From Magnetospirillum sp. XM-1 (GTDB taxonomy: Bacteria; Pseudomonadota; Alphaproteobacteria; Rhodospirillales; Magnetospirillaceae), in contig NZ_LN997848.1 of NCBI RefSeq assembly GCF_001511835.1, forward strand, positions 3,128,001 through 3,192,000: 64,000 bases of DNA. Direction: 5' to 3'. Numbering within the stretch: position 1 is the stretch's first letter; the number at the start of each line of letters is the position of its first letter. The position numbers were made by a program, and so were the translations under genes. The notes under the pieces are model-generated. The model saw only the letters and a list, made by a program, of their open reading frames with translations. It was not told the DNA's origin and did not search any database. Positions 30,241 through 38,490 of the stretch are shown piece by piece.

Positions 30241-30350
30241 ATTGGGGAGTAGCCGCCTTCGGTCATCAGAAGGGGGCGCGTCAACAGACTAGGGCCTTTC
30301 GGCCCTTGGCGCGTCCGGCCCAAAAGCTTGGCGAGACCTTTGGCTTCGGA
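30241..30350 (+). promoter_or_regulatory. yybP-ykoY manganese riboswitch
   Basis: The leader has the conserved blocks of this Mn2+-sensing class in order: GGGGAGTAGCC (30244-30254), a TTCGG loop, GTCAACAGACT (about 30281-30291), a GGGCC-TTTC-GGCCC hairpin (about 30293-30305) and TTGGCGAGACCTTTGGCTT (to about 30346). It lies 75 bases before a GDT1-family exporter gene, the classic partner. Mn2+ binding should turn the exporter on. Confidence 0.8.
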
Positions 30351-30363
30351 ATTCTTGCGTCCA

Positions 30364-30410
30364 GGGATTGGGCGGGATTCCGGGCCATCGGTCATGTTTC
30401 GCCCAATCCC
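30364..30410 (+). promoter_or_regulatory. Expression-platform hairpin of the manganese riboswitch
   Basis: GGGATTGGGCG (30364-30374) pairs perfectly with CGCCCAATCCC (30400-30410). It lies between the aptamer and the ATG at 30426. There is no T-tract, so it more likely controls translation or Rho access than intrinsic termination. Confidence 0.55.
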
Positions 30411-30425
30411 CCGTATGGTGCCTCG

Positions 30426-31007
30426 ATGGATTCCCTGCTCGTATCGCTCGCCGTGGTCACCGCCGCCGAGATCGGCGACAAGACCCAGCTTCTGGCCCTT
30501 TTGCTCGCCGCCAAGTTCAGGAAGCCCTGGGCGGTGGTGGCCGGCATTTTCGTCGCCACCATCGCCAATCATGGACTGGCGGCGTGGGCGGGCGTCGAGG
30601 TGGCGCGCTGGATCGGTCCCGAAACGATGCGCTGGATCGTTGGCCTTTCTTTTATCGCCATGGCCGCCTGGACCCTGGTTCCCGACAAGATGGACGAGGA
30701 CGACCAGCCCAAGACGTGGGAGAAGGCCGGCGCCTTCGTCGCCACCACCATCGCCTTCTTCCTGGTGGAGATCGGCGACAAGACGCAAATCGCCACAGTG
30801 GCCCTGGGGGCGCGGTTCGGCGATCTGCTGATGGTGACCACCGGCACCACGCTGGGCATGCTGATCGCCGACGTGCCCGCCGTGTTCGTGGGCAACGCCA
30901 TGGCCGAGAAGCTGCCCCTGAAGCTGGTGCGCATGGTCGCCGCCGCCCTGTTCGCCATTTTGGGCGTGCTGGCGCTGACCGATCTGGGCAAGGCGGTGAT
31001 GGGGTAG
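30426..31007 (+). CDS. GDT1/TMEM165-family manganese exporter
   Basis: 193-residue membrane protein with six helices in two homologous halves. Each half carries the family motif: EIGDKTQLLALLLAAKF near 15 and EIGDKTQIATVALGARF near 118. The acidic EDDQ loop lies between the halves. Bacterial members (MneA type) export Mn2+. The function here is supported by the manganese riboswitch in its leader. It stands alone on the + strand, divergent from uvrA and convergent with the SDR gene. Confidence 0.9.
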   Translation: MDSLLVSLAVVTAAEIGDKTQLLALLLAAKFRKPWAVVAGIFVATIANHGLAAWAGVEVARWIGPETMRWIVGLSFIAMAAWTLVPDKMDEDDQPKTWEKAGAFVATTIAFFLVEIGDKTQIATVALGARFGDLLMVTTGTTLGMLIADVPAVFVGNAMAEKLPLKLVRMVAAALFAILGVLALTDLGKAVMG

Positions 31008-31013
31008 CTCGCC

Positions 31014-31769
31014 CTACGACCGGTGAATGGCAAACGGCGCCGAGGCCTGGCAGACCGGCATCATCTCGATGCGGTTGATGTTGACGTGGGCGGGAAGCGA
31101 CGCCGCCCAGAACACCGCCTCGGCGATGTCCTCGGAGGTGAGCGGCGTGGTGCCCTCATAGACCTTGGCCGCCTTGTCCGCGTCGCCGTGGAAGCGCACC
31201 TGGGAGAACTCGCTGCCGCCGCACAGTCCCGGCTCGATATTGCTGACCCGCACCCTGGTCTTGACCAGATCGGCGATGAGGTTCAGCGAGAACTGGGTTA
31301 CCGCCGCCTTGGTGGCTCCGTACATGTTGCCGCCGGGATAGGGATAGGTGCCGGCCACCGAGCTGATGTTGATCACATGGCCGCGGTCGCGCTCGACCAT
31401 GCCGGGCAGGATGGCCCGCGTCATGTACATCAGGCCCTTGAGATTGGTGTCGATCATGGTCTCCCAGTCGTCCAGGTCAGCGGCCTGGGCGGGCTCCAGC
31501 CCCAGGGCCAGACCGGCATTGTTGACCAGGACATCCACCGGCCAGGCCACGGCGGCGGCGAAGGCGGCCACGGCGGCGCCATCACGCACGTCCAGGGCGG
31601 CCGCATGCACCGGCGCGGCGGCGCCCAGTTCGGCCTTCAATGCGTCCAGCCGCTCGGTCCGCCGGCCGCAGATCACCAGATTGGCGCCATTGGCGGCGAA
31701 GCGCCGGGCGATGGCGGCGCCGAAACCGGCGGTGGCGCCGGTGACCAGGACGGTGCGGTTCTTCCACAT
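31014..31769 (-). CDS. Short-chain dehydrogenase/reductase (YdfG-like)
   Basis: 251-residue SDR with the cofactor motif TGATAGFGAAIA, where CGRRTE after strand 2 favours NADP. NNAGLALG, catalytic Ser in INISSVAGTYPYPG and the YxxxK pair in MYGATKAAV are present, as is IEPGLCGGSEFS. The overall pattern resembles NADP-dependent 3-hydroxy-acid dehydrogenase YdfG (serine and malonic-semialdehyde reduction). The substrate is inferred only. The start is ATG (MWKNRTVLVTG), one base after the upstream lipoprotein gene's stop. Confidence 0.85.
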   Translation of the reverse strand: MWKNRTVLVTGATAGFGAAIARRFAANGANLVICGRRTERLDALKAELGAAAPVHAAALDVRDGAAVAAFAAAVAWPVDVLVNNAGLALGLEPAQAADLDDWETMIDTNLKGLMYMTRAILPGMVERDRGHVINISSVAGTYPYPGGNMYGATKAAVTQFSLNLIADLVKTRVRVSNIEPGLCGGSEFSQVRFHGDADKAAKVYEGTTPLTSEDIAEAVFWAASLPAHVNINRIEMMPVCQASAPFAIHRS

Positions 31770-31770
31770 G

Positions 31771-32421
31771 CTATTCGTTGATCTCCGAGGGGCGGGGGGC
31801 GAGGGGACGGGCGGGGTCCACGTCACGGATCATCACCAGTTCCGGCATCACGGCCAGGGGATTCTCGATCTTCCAGATATAGACCTTGGAGGTGCCGAAG
31901 GGCTTGACCTGGGTGGCGTTGTGCTTGACCACGTTGCCGTCGGTGGTGATGCGGAACTCGCCCTCCATGTTGAGGCCCAGCTCGGCCAGGATCTGGGCGT
32001 CCGAGGGCTTCATGGCGTTGGCCCGGATGACGATGGCGCCGTTCTCCATGGAGCGCAGCGAGATCAGGCGGGCGTCGCGGCGGATCAGCGAGGTCAGCTG
32101 CACCTTGCCCAGGCGGCCGACCCGCTCGTATTCCACGGCGAAGCGGCCCTTGCCCTTGGCCTCGATCTTGCGGAAGGCGATGTCGCGGGCGAGGTCGCGG
32201 CGGATATTCTCCTGCCGCTCGGCCTCGTCCTCGGGCTTGATCTTATTCTTGCGGTAATCGTCCAGGATGGGGGCGAACATCAGGTCGCCCTTGTAGGTCA
32301 GCGAATAATCGCCGTACTTGGACAGGCGCAGTTCGCTCCTGAACTTGTCGGGGATGTAGCACGACGACAGCAGCAGCACAGCCGCCAGGACGCCGATCCG
32401 CTTCAGCCAGTCACCCGCCAC
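31771..32421 (-). CDS. Hypothetical lipoprotein
   Basis: 216-residue protein with a lipoprotein signal, WLKRIGVLAAVLLLSSCYIPDKF, with the lipidation Cys at 21. The rest is soluble, with alternating strands and a charged helix (EDEAERQENIRRDLARDI). No named family is recognised, though such lipoproteins accompany mazG in related genomes (weak recollection). It overlaps the 3' end of mazG by 11 bases and is probably in the same transcript as the SDR gene. Confidence 0.65.
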   Translation of the reverse strand: MAGDWLKRIGVLAAVLLLSSCYIPDKFRSELRLSKYGDYSLTYKGDLMFAPILDDYRKNKIKPEDEAERQENIRRDLARDIAFRKIEAKGKGRFAVEYERVGRLGKVQLTSLIRRDARLISLRSMENGAIVIRANAMKPSDAQILAELGLNMEGEFRITTDGNVVKHNATQVKPFGTSKVYIWKIENPLAVMPELVMIRDVDPARPLAPRPSEINE

Positions 32422-33247
32422 CGTGCCCTCCGGACTTTTCCAAGGTCTTGGCAGCCTGCCACAGCGCCTCCATCTCGTCGAGGGTGGCGGCCTCGGCCGT
32501 GCGCCCGGAAGCCTTCAATTCCGTCTCGATGTGGCGGAAACGGCGCTCGAACTTGGTGTTGGCCCGCTTCAGGGCGCGCTCGGGGTCGACGTTCAGCTTG
32601 CGCGCCAGGTTGACGCAGACGAACAGCACGTCGCCCATCTCGTCCTCCAGCCGGTCGAAGGGGGCGTCGGAGCGGATTTCCTCGGCGATCTCCTGGGCCT
32701 CTTCGGCCAGCTTGTCGAGGATGGTCTCGGGCCGGTCCCAGTCGAAGCCCACCCGGGCGGCGCGCCTTTGCAGCTTGAGCGCGCGGGTCATGGGGGGCAG
32801 GGTGCGGGCCACCCCGTCCAGGATGCCGGGCTCGGCCGCGCCGTCGGCCTTGGCGGCGCGTTCACGCGCCTTGGTTTCCTCCCAGGCTTCCACCTGTCCG
32901 GCGGAATCCCGGCCGTCGTTCTCGACGAAGACGTGGGGATGGCGGCGGACCATCTTGTCGGCGATGGCGGCGGCGATGGCGTCGAAGTCGAAGTCGCCGT
33001 TCTCCCTGGCCATCTGGGCGTAGAACACCACCTGGAACAGCAGGTCGCCCAACTCGTCCTTCAACTGGGCCATGTCGCCGTGCTCGATGGCCTCGGCCAC
33101 CTCGTAGGCTTCCTCGATGGTGTAGGGCGCGATGGTGGCGAAGCTTTGCTCCAGGTCCCAGGGACAGCCGCCGTCGGGCGAGCGCAGCCGGGCCATGATC
33201 GCCAGCAGGCGGTCGATGGGCTTTTCCGTCATCGCCTTTTCCGTCAT
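32411..33247 (-). CDS. mazG: Nucleoside triphosphate pyrophosphohydrolase MazG
   Basis: 278-residue all-alpha NTP pyrophosphatase with two MazG domains. The N-terminal one has CPWDLEQSFATIAPYTIEEAYEV and KDELGDLLFQVVFYAQMA. The C-terminal one has LAEEAQEIAEEI and LEDEMGDVLFVCVNLARKL. The conserved metal-binding Glu/Asp are present in both. It hydrolyses non-canonical or excess NTPs to NMP and PPi. The N-terminus reads MTEKAMTEKP because 15 bases are duplicated, so two equivalent ATGs exist. The first shares a base with the upstream transglutaminase stop. Confidence 0.93.
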   Translation of the reverse strand: MTEKAMTEKPIDRLLAIMARLRSPDGGCPWDLEQSFATIAPYTIEEAYEVAEAIEHGDMAQLKDELGDLLFQVVFYAQMARENGDFDFDAIAAAIADKMVRRHPHVFVENDGRDSAGQVEAWEETKARERAAKADGAAEPGILDGVARTLPPMTRALKLQRRAARVGFDWDRPETILDKLAEEAQEIAEEIRSDAPFDRLEDEMGDVLFVCVNLARKLNVDPERALKRANTKFERRFRHIETELKASGRTAEAATLDEMEALWQAAKTLEKSGGHGGG

Positions 33248-33915
33248 CACTGGGCCTTGGCCTCGGCGGCGAAGTCGGAGCCCGTCCCCCAGGGATCGTC
33301 CACCATCATCAGCGGACAGTACTGGCGATAGGTCGCGGTGATCTCCTCGAAGGGCACGTCCCAGAAGCTGCCGTGCTGGTCCACATATTCCATGTGGCGG
33401 CGATCCTGCTTGTCGAAAGGATGGAACACCGAATCGGTTTTCCCATCCCATTCAAGGGGATGGACGCCGAACTTCTCGCACAGAGCCAGATTGAAGGCGG
33501 GCGTGGCCTTGACCCACCGGTCTTCCGCCATGATCTCGGCGAAGGCGTGCCAGCGGAAGACGTCGCTGCCGTTCTTGTCCAGCAGCTTGGGCGTGGCCAG
33601 GTGGTTGCGGACGTCGGCGAAGCCGATGCGGGCGGGAATGCCCACTGCGCGGGCGCAGGCGGTCAGCAGGGCGGCCTTGGGAATGCAAAAGCCGCTGCCC
33701 TTGGCCAGCACGTCGGCGGCCGAATAGGTCTCCGGCGCGTTGAAGCGGACATAGGGATCGTAAAGGACGGAATCGCGCACCGCGTAATAGAGGCGGATGG
33801 CGGCGTCCAGCCGGTTGGAAGCGCCCTGGGCGGCCTTTTGGGCGAAGGCGACGATGGCGGGATTGTCACTTTGGATGAACCGGCCGGGCTGAAGGGCGCG
33901 GGGATCGATGCTCAT
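33247..33915 (-). CDS. Transglutaminase-like domain protein
   Basis: 222-residue cytoplasmic protein of the transglutaminase-like cysteine-peptidase superfamily. The catalytic Cys is in KGSGFCIPKAALLTACARAVGIPARIGF, the His in FRWHAFAEIM and the acidic residue just after (AEDRWVKATPAFN). Substrates for such bacterial proteins are generally unknown; protease or amidase activity is possible. No signal peptide is seen. It is the first gene of the transglutaminase-mazG-lipoprotein-SDR unit and the last clearly host gene before the accessory region. Confidence 0.82.
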   Translation of the reverse strand: MSIDPRALQPGRFIQSDNPAIVAFAQKAAQGASNRLDAAIRLYYAVRDSVLYDPYVRFNAPETYSAADVLAKGSGFCIPKAALLTACARAVGIPARIGFADVRNHLATPKLLDKNGSDVFRWHAFAEIMAEDRWVKATPAFNLALCEKFGVHPLEWDGKTDSVFHPFDKQDRRHMEYVDQHGSFWDVPFEEITATYRQYCPLMMVDDPWGTGSDFAAEAKAQ

Positions 33916-33989
33916 GGGGGCTGACCTCGGATTGGCTTTCGCCGCCAGCATAGGCGGAAGCGGGGCCGTCGGGCAAACCCTGCCGACGC

Positions 33990-34853
33990 CTAATCCATGA
34001 AAGTCTCCAGCGCGGCCCTGGTCTTGGGGCCGACGACACCGTCCGCGGCCAGCCCGTGCGCCGCCTGGAACGCCTTGACGGCGCGCCTTGTACGGGGGCC
34101 GTCGGCGCCGTCCACCACCAGCCTGGGATCTGCCCCGGCCTTGTTGAGGGCGGTCTGGAGGCGGGCGAGGTCGGGCAGGGCGGCGTTGTTGGCGGTCGGC
34201 CCCGGCCCCTCGGCGGAGGCGGCCCACGCCTTGGCGTACCAGAGCTTACGGTCGTCGAGGCCGTTGGTTCCGCCATTGACCGCCTTGGTGACCGCCACGA
34301 TGTCGTCGGCGTCGGCCTGTGGGTTGATGTTGGCGGCCTGCCAATGGCAAAGGGCGGGCGAAAGCAGATTCTCCGCCTGAATGATCAGGTCGGGATCGGC
34401 GACGCAATCGAGACCGGTCTCCCTGGCCACCTTGGCGTAGTTGGAGCGGCCGGTGGTCTGGAGCACGCCGCGGCCACGGAACAGATAGCCGTCGCCCGCC
34501 TGCGTGTTGCCCAGCTCGGCCGCTTTGGCCGGGTTGCCCTGGCCATAGACCCTCTCGGCCAGGGCCTTGGCGTTGCGCAGCAGGCTAGGCGCCTCGTCGG
34601 GCGTAATCTTGGCGGAATGCCTGCCCACGCCGTATATCTTCAGGAGCTGATCTTGGGTGGTGTAGGTCAGATTCTCCACCAGCAGGGTGCCGCCATTGGT
34701 CTCGTGCATGATCTGGGCGATGAAATGGCAGAGGCGCAGCCGGGTGGTGACGCCATACCGGGCCAATGCGCCGTCCTTGTCGGCGAAGGCCGTCTTGCAT
34801 TCGGCCCGGGCGTTGGGGGCGATGGCGATGGTGATGGATTGCAGTGATGTCAT
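33990..34853 (-). CDS. GH19 endolysin with peptidoglycan-binding domain
   Basis: 287-residue cell-wall lytic enzyme. Residues 1-205 are a glycoside hydrolase family 19 (chitinase/lysozyme-like) domain: HFIAQIMHETNGG with the catalytic Glu, YRGRG-type GYLFRGRGVLQTTGRSNYAKV, and VTKAVNGGTNGLDDR. Residues 225-285 are a PG_binding_1 domain with DGADGPRTRRAVKAFQAAHGLAADGVVGPKTRAAL. This order is typical of phage endolysins. It lies outside the dif-flanked prophage, 437 bases left of its boundary. It may be a relic of another insertion or a displaced lysis gene. Confidence 0.88.
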   Translation of the reverse strand: MTSLQSITIAIAPNARAECKTAFADKDGALARYGVTTRLRLCHFIAQIMHETNGGTLLVENLTYTTQDQLLKIYGVGRHSAKITPDEAPSLLRNAKALAERVYGQGNPAKAAELGNTQAGDGYLFRGRGVLQTTGRSNYAKVARETGLDCVADPDLIIQAENLLSPALCHWQAANINPQADADDIVAVTKAVNGGTNGLDDRKLWYAKAWAASAEGPGPTANNAALPDLARLQTALNKAGADPRLVVDGADGPRTRRAVKAFQAAHGLAADGVVGPKTRAALETFMD

Positions 34854-34935
34854 TGGCAGTCCCCCTCGAGCCTTGTCCCGGCTTCAATCTGACGCCAATG
34901 GTATTGGTGTATAGATTAAAATGCTAGTAAAGGTT

Positions 34936-35262
34936 TCAGCGGTTGTCGGGAGGAACGCTGCAGCATTGATGAACGATGGCCGCCTGATCGCGGCGATTAT
35001 CGTCCTTGAACGCCAGCCAGCGGCGGCGGAGGCGGGCCCACAGGCCATCCGACAGGACCAGGCCGTTGGCGGCCATCCATTGTTCGAGGGCGGCCAGCGT
35101 GACGTGGCGCAGATCATAGCTGACGCGGACTGCCCGACCGTCGTCGGTGGCATGAAGGTCGAGAAGCCCCTCGGGACGCGACAGGGCGGCAATGGCGGAA
35201 GGATCGGCGCGGCCGGAGAGGGAGAGGCTCAACGTACGGGTCAGGCGGTCGGTGTCGGCCAT
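34936..35262 (-). CDS. Hypothetical protein, possible ferredoxin-like (HMA-type) fold
   Basis: 108-residue protein from the ATG giving MADTDRLTRTLSL. The order TLSLSLSG-helix-LLDLHATDDGRAVRVSYDLRHVTLAALEQWMAANGLVL looks like a beta-alpha-beta-beta-alpha-beta ferredoxin-like fold as in heavy-metal-associated domains, without the CxxC. The C-terminal tail carries HQCC. The fold guess is mine. The promoter region runs straight into the left dif half-site at 35290. Confidence 0.5.
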   Translation of the reverse strand: MADTDRLTRTLSLSLSGRADPSAIAALSRPEGLLDLHATDDGRAVRVSYDLRHVTLAALEQWMAANGLVLSDGLWARLRRRWLAFKDDNRRDQAAIVHQCCSVPPDNR

Positions 35263-35280
35263 GACATCCTCCATATCCCC

Positions 35281-35319
35281 ATACCCATTTGTCGCATAAT
35301 GTATATTTCGGTTAGCCTC
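35281..35319 (+). other. Left dif-like junction (attL)
   Basis: It reads CCATTTGTCGCATAA (XerC-arm side), TGTATA (centre), then TTTCGGTTAGCC. The left half matches dif consensus (CGCATAATGTATA). The right half has lost the TTATG of a XerD arm and presumably comes from the element. Confidence 0.75.
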
Positions 35320-35354
35320 ACAGAAAAACCCAAGATACAGTGTCAATCAAAATG

Positions 35355-35657
35355 TCAGTCGTCTTTAACTCTACGCTTGCGTGTCGGCAGTGTCATCTGT
35401 GCCGAGCGAATGATAGACTTTACCCCCATTAGGGCGTGGTGATCCAGTAGTTTGCCGCGCAGGGGAGGGGCAGGCGGGTTCTGAATCTGATGCGTTAGGA
35501 TGAAGTCTGCTTCCTGCAACGCCTGCATGATGGTTCTGATATGGTTTCTGGCCTCGACCAAGCTGGTCAGCGGTATCTCGATCCGTACCGGGCAGCCGAT
35601 AACGTCTCTATGGGATTGTGATAGCGGCTTCTCCTCGATCTTGGCCTTCTTGCCCAT
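35355..35657 (-). CDS. Hypothetical prophage protein
   Basis: 100-residue protein starting MGKKAKIEEKPLSQSH, with a strong ribosome-binding site GGAGGAAG before the ATG. It has a mixed sequence with a central helix (LVEARNHIRTIMQALQEADFILTHQI) and a basic C-terminus (TRKRRVKDD). No family is recognised. It lies just inside the left boundary on the - strand, downstream of the DUF932 remnant, in what would be the non-structural end of the element. Confidence 0.5.
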   Translation of the reverse strand: MGKKAKIEEKPLSQSHRDVIGCPVRIEIPLTSLVEARNHIRTIMQALQEADFILTHQIQNPPAPPLRGKLLDHHALMGVKSIIRSAQMTLPTRKRRVKDD

Positions 35658-35889
35658 GATCGCTTCCTCCAGATGTGCCGGTAACTGAACCACTGTGATC
35701 TCCAATCGAAGGGTGGGGGAGGCGCTGCAACACCTCCCCCGAGTTCGACTATTCCCGCCCTTACCCCAATAAACATTAAGGGGACAGGGTTTGCCCATGC
35801 CTGCCGCGCATACTCAACCTACGGGCCGCGTTCAGGTTAGGGAGGGCGAGCTTCGCTGGCGCGTCACCGCCAGTTCAGAAGTCCCCGCC
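35658..35889. other. Intergenic gap in prophage left end
   Basis: No gene is supported. It contains a hairpin, GGGGGAGG(35715-35722)/CCTCCCCC(35733-35740), without a T-run. The rest shows no structure I can name. Confidence 0.4.
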
Positions 35890-36575
35890 CTAAGCTGCGA
35901 TGGGAAGCTGTTCCAAATGCTTCCACTCATTGGACTTCAGCATGGAGGCGATCTTAGCCTCGCGCTGGCTGCGGACACGATGCGGCTGGCTGGTCTTGCG
36001 CATGGTGTCTTCGACGTGTGTGGCCCATTCCGTAGCGGCGTTGTAGGCCGCCCACTTGTTGGCACCTACCTCATCGGCGTTGTAGCTCCAGAGGTTCATC
36101 AGGTGCGTCAGGGTGCGGTCGGAATAGGGCGGCATGTCCTGGCCGGTACGCGGCAGATAGGCCAGAGTGTTGCGGAACATCTTCTCGACCTGGCTGCTCG
36201 TGACCCTGGTGTAGGTCATCTGCATCAGTTCATCGCGCATGGTGTCGAACATGGTGATGCCCGAGACGATCTTCTCGACGCTGGCCGTGACCGACAGATT
36301 GATTGTGTGCTTGCGGCGATGGCTGGCGATGGAGTCCAGCACCCAAACACCGTTCAGGCAACGCAGGCGCTTGCCGCCGAACGAGGTTTCGAAGCTCCAG
36401 GCACCGTTGTAGCTGTTACGGAACCGCAGCACCTGAGCCACGGTATCGCCCACGCGAGCGCTGGTGTTGTAGTAGGCAGGCTGATTGGGGCTGTAGCCTG
36501 GGGTAGTGCCGACATCAAACTGACGGTCGGTCAGCATGATCTCCAGTTCCATCATCGCGCCGTTCTCGTAGACGA
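35890..36575 (-). pseudogene. DUF932-family protein, N-terminus lost
   Basis: The C-terminal about 228 residues, from roughly YENGAMMELEIMLTDRQFDVG to LPIAA, follow the DUF932 pattern of phage and plasmid proteins: LRFRNSYNGAWSFETSFGGKRLRCLNGVWVLDS followed by HRRKHTINL and a helical C-terminal part. The usual N-terminal portion is absent. Upstream of about 36575 the frame remains open, but that sequence is the antisense of a + strand phage gene. A deletion or inversion junction is therefore placed between 36565 and 36600. DUF932 function is unknown. Confidence 0.7.
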
Positions 36576-36576
36576 C

Positions 36577-36891
36577 ATGGCCGGTATCATTGCTTCCAAC
36601 ATGAACCTTACCGGCACGTTTACCGCGACCGGCAATGGCAGTTCGGCCCAGGTTCAGCCGGGTCACTACAATGTCTCCATCTGGGGCACCTTTGTTGGGA
36701 CCGTGGTTCTGGAGCGCAGCTTCGACAGCGGCACCACTTGGATTCAGCGCAGCTACGACTACTCGGGCACGGCCATCAGCTTCACCGCTCCGGCCAGCGT
36801 CGAGGTTCATGAGCATGAACTTGGCGTGCTGGTTCGCGTTCGTTGCTCGGCCTACACCAGCGGCACGATCAATTACCGCATCTCTGAATAA
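36577..36891 (+). CDS. Small phage structural protein (beta-rich)
   Basis: Up to 104 residues from the ATG at 36577 (MAGIIASNMNLTG), or 96 from 36601 (MNLTGTFTATG). The repeated small beta pattern GTFTATGNGSSAQV, GTFVGTVVLERSFDSGTTW and VRVRCSAYTSGTINYRI resembles short beta-sandwich proteins encoded next to podoviral tail genes. No ribosome-binding site precedes either ATG, consistent with the 5' region having been replaced at the junction. The gene is probably silent. Confidence 0.55.
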   Translation: MAGIIASNMNLTGTFTATGNGSSAQVQPGHYNVSIWGTFVGTVVLERSFDSGTTWIQRSYDYSGTAISFTAPASVEVHEHELGVLVRVRCSAYTSGTINYRISE

Positions 36892-36902
36892 GGGAGGGGG
36901 CC

Positions 36903-37511
36903 ATGTCCTCCAATCCCGGTCCTCTGGCGATTGACATCTGCAATCAGGCTTCGATTCTGGTTGGCTGCAATCCCATCACGTCCTTCACCGAAGGTACGAC
37001 TGAGGCGCTTGTTGCTGCCGCGATCTACGACACGACCGTAGAGGCGGCTTTGGCGTCTTATCCCTGGCGGTTTGCCACCACCCAGGTCGCTCTGATGAAG
37101 CTGTCTGCGGCTCCTGTTGACGTGAGCTACAGCTACGCCTACCAGCAGCCCAGCGATCTTGTCCTGCCGGTGCGCTGCACCTGGGGCGGCAACCTCGTCA
37201 CCTATGACCGGGTTGGTCAGACCATTGTCTGCAACTCCGATAATTCTGGCGGCACCGATGTTGTGCTAACCTATATCCGCCGCGTGTCTGAAGACCAGTG
37301 GCTGCCTCACTTCAAGCAGGGCGTTCTGTTCGATCTCGCCAGCTTGTTTGCCGAGGCTGTTGCTGGCAGGCAGGATTTGTCGCAGTCGATTATGGCCCGC
37401 GCTCAGAAGGCTTATGCGGTGGCTCGCAGCCAGGAAAGCCAGAGCCAGGCCAATACCGACATCCCGACCAGCATGATTATCCAGAACCGCTTTGGATCGA
37501 GTTCGCTGTAA
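36903..37511 (+). CDS. Phage tail tubular protein A-like (T7 gp11-like)
   Basis: 202-residue protein. The start, LAIDICNQASILVGCNPITSFTEGTTEALVAAAIYDTTVEAALASYPWRFA, follows the N-terminal pattern of T7 gp11-type adaptor proteins that join portal to nozzle. The following YQQPSDLVLPVRC and the Ala/Gln/Ser-rich C-terminal helix (YAVARSQESQSQA) also fit. GGGAGGGGGCC lies before the ATG. Its stop shares one base with the next ATG. This gene looks intact. Confidence 0.65.
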   Translation: MSSNPGPLAIDICNQASILVGCNPITSFTEGTTEALVAAAIYDTTVEAALASYPWRFATTQVALMKLSAAPVDVSYSYAYQQPSDLVLPVRCTWGGNLVTYDRVGQTIVCNSDNSGGTDVVLTYIRRVSEDQWLPHFKQGVLFDLASLFAEAVAGRQDLSQSIMARAQKAYAVARSQESQSQANTDIPTSMIIQNRFGSSSL

Positions 37512-38490
37512 TGGCACGCACCCGGCAGGTTCAGACGAGCTTCAGCTTCGGTGAGATCGACCCGCTGATGGTCGCTCGTACCGATGTGAAGAGCTATCAA
37601 GGTGGCTGCGAGACGGCAACATCACCATGACGCCGAGCGCCCTGTCCGGCTCGATCACGCTCACCCTGTCGTCGTCGTATTGGGTCGCTGGCGATGTTGG
37701 CAAGACTGTCCGCTTCAAGGGCGTGCAGTGCCTTATCACGGGCTACACCAGCGGCACCGTCGTTACCGCGACTGCCCAGTATGCCTTGCCCGATCTATCC
37801 ACTTCCGCGAATTGGGATGAGCCTGCGTTCTCGTCCGCTCGCGGCTACCCCCAGGCTGTCTGCTTCCATGAGCAGCGGCTTTGGCTTGGCGGGTCTACCA
37901 GCATCCCGAATGGCCTGTGGGGTAGTAAATCTGGCGACTTCTACAACATGGACACCGGCACCGCTCTCGACTCCGAGGCGATTGCGCTGTCCTTGTTCTC
38001 CAATGAGTTAGTCACCATCAGCCACTTGGTGAGCTTCCGTCATCTCCAGATTTATACGGATCGTGGCGAGTTCTTCATTCCCGTGCCGTTGGATAGCTCT
38101 CCGACCACGCCGAAGAACGTGAACATCAAGAAGCAGACGCCGTATGGTGCCAGCAGCATTCACCCTGCTGTGCTGGATGGCGCGACGATCTTCATCCAGC
38201 GCACTGGCCGTGTTTGCCGTGAGTTCCTGTATGACTACTTCCAGCAGAACTACGACAGCCATGCCGTTAGCCTGATGTCCACGCATCTTCTAACCGCACC
38301 TGTAGATTTGGATGTGCTGTATGGCACGACAGACAGGCCGGAGCAGTATGCCTTCATCGTCCAGCAGGATGGCTCCGTGGCGGTTTATCACTCTGTCAGG
38401 TCAGAGAAGCTTGCGGGATGGGTTCCGTGGGATACGCCGAACGGCTTGATCCAGTCTGTTGCGGTTGTTGCGGATACGGTCTACTTCAGG
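37511..38490 (+). pseudogene. Tail tubular protein B / nozzle (T7 gp12-like), internally deleted and 3'-truncated
   Basis: The first 33 or so codons, MARTRQVQTSFSFGEIDPLMVARTD and so on, are the typical nozzle N-terminus (tail sheath 'FSFGEIDPLM..RTD..Y..GC'). Near 37606 the frame breaks. From about 37609 another frame continues with a nozzle middle region: GVQCLITGYTSG..WDEPAFSSARGYPQAVCFHEQRLWLGGS..GSKSGDFYNMD. At about 38488 this frame also stops making sense, where the giant downstream gene takes over. A full nozzle protein is near 800 residues; only about 330 remain in two frames. Confidence 0.7.

Noticed and set aside
34890..34925. Possible third dif-like site (TGTATAGATTAAA)
   Set aside because: Only a few bases match a XerD arm and no XerC arm precedes it.
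36580..36816. N-terminal extension of the DUF932 frame
   Set aside because: It is antisense to the + strand phage protein and shows no DUF932 features; treated as readthrough past a junction.
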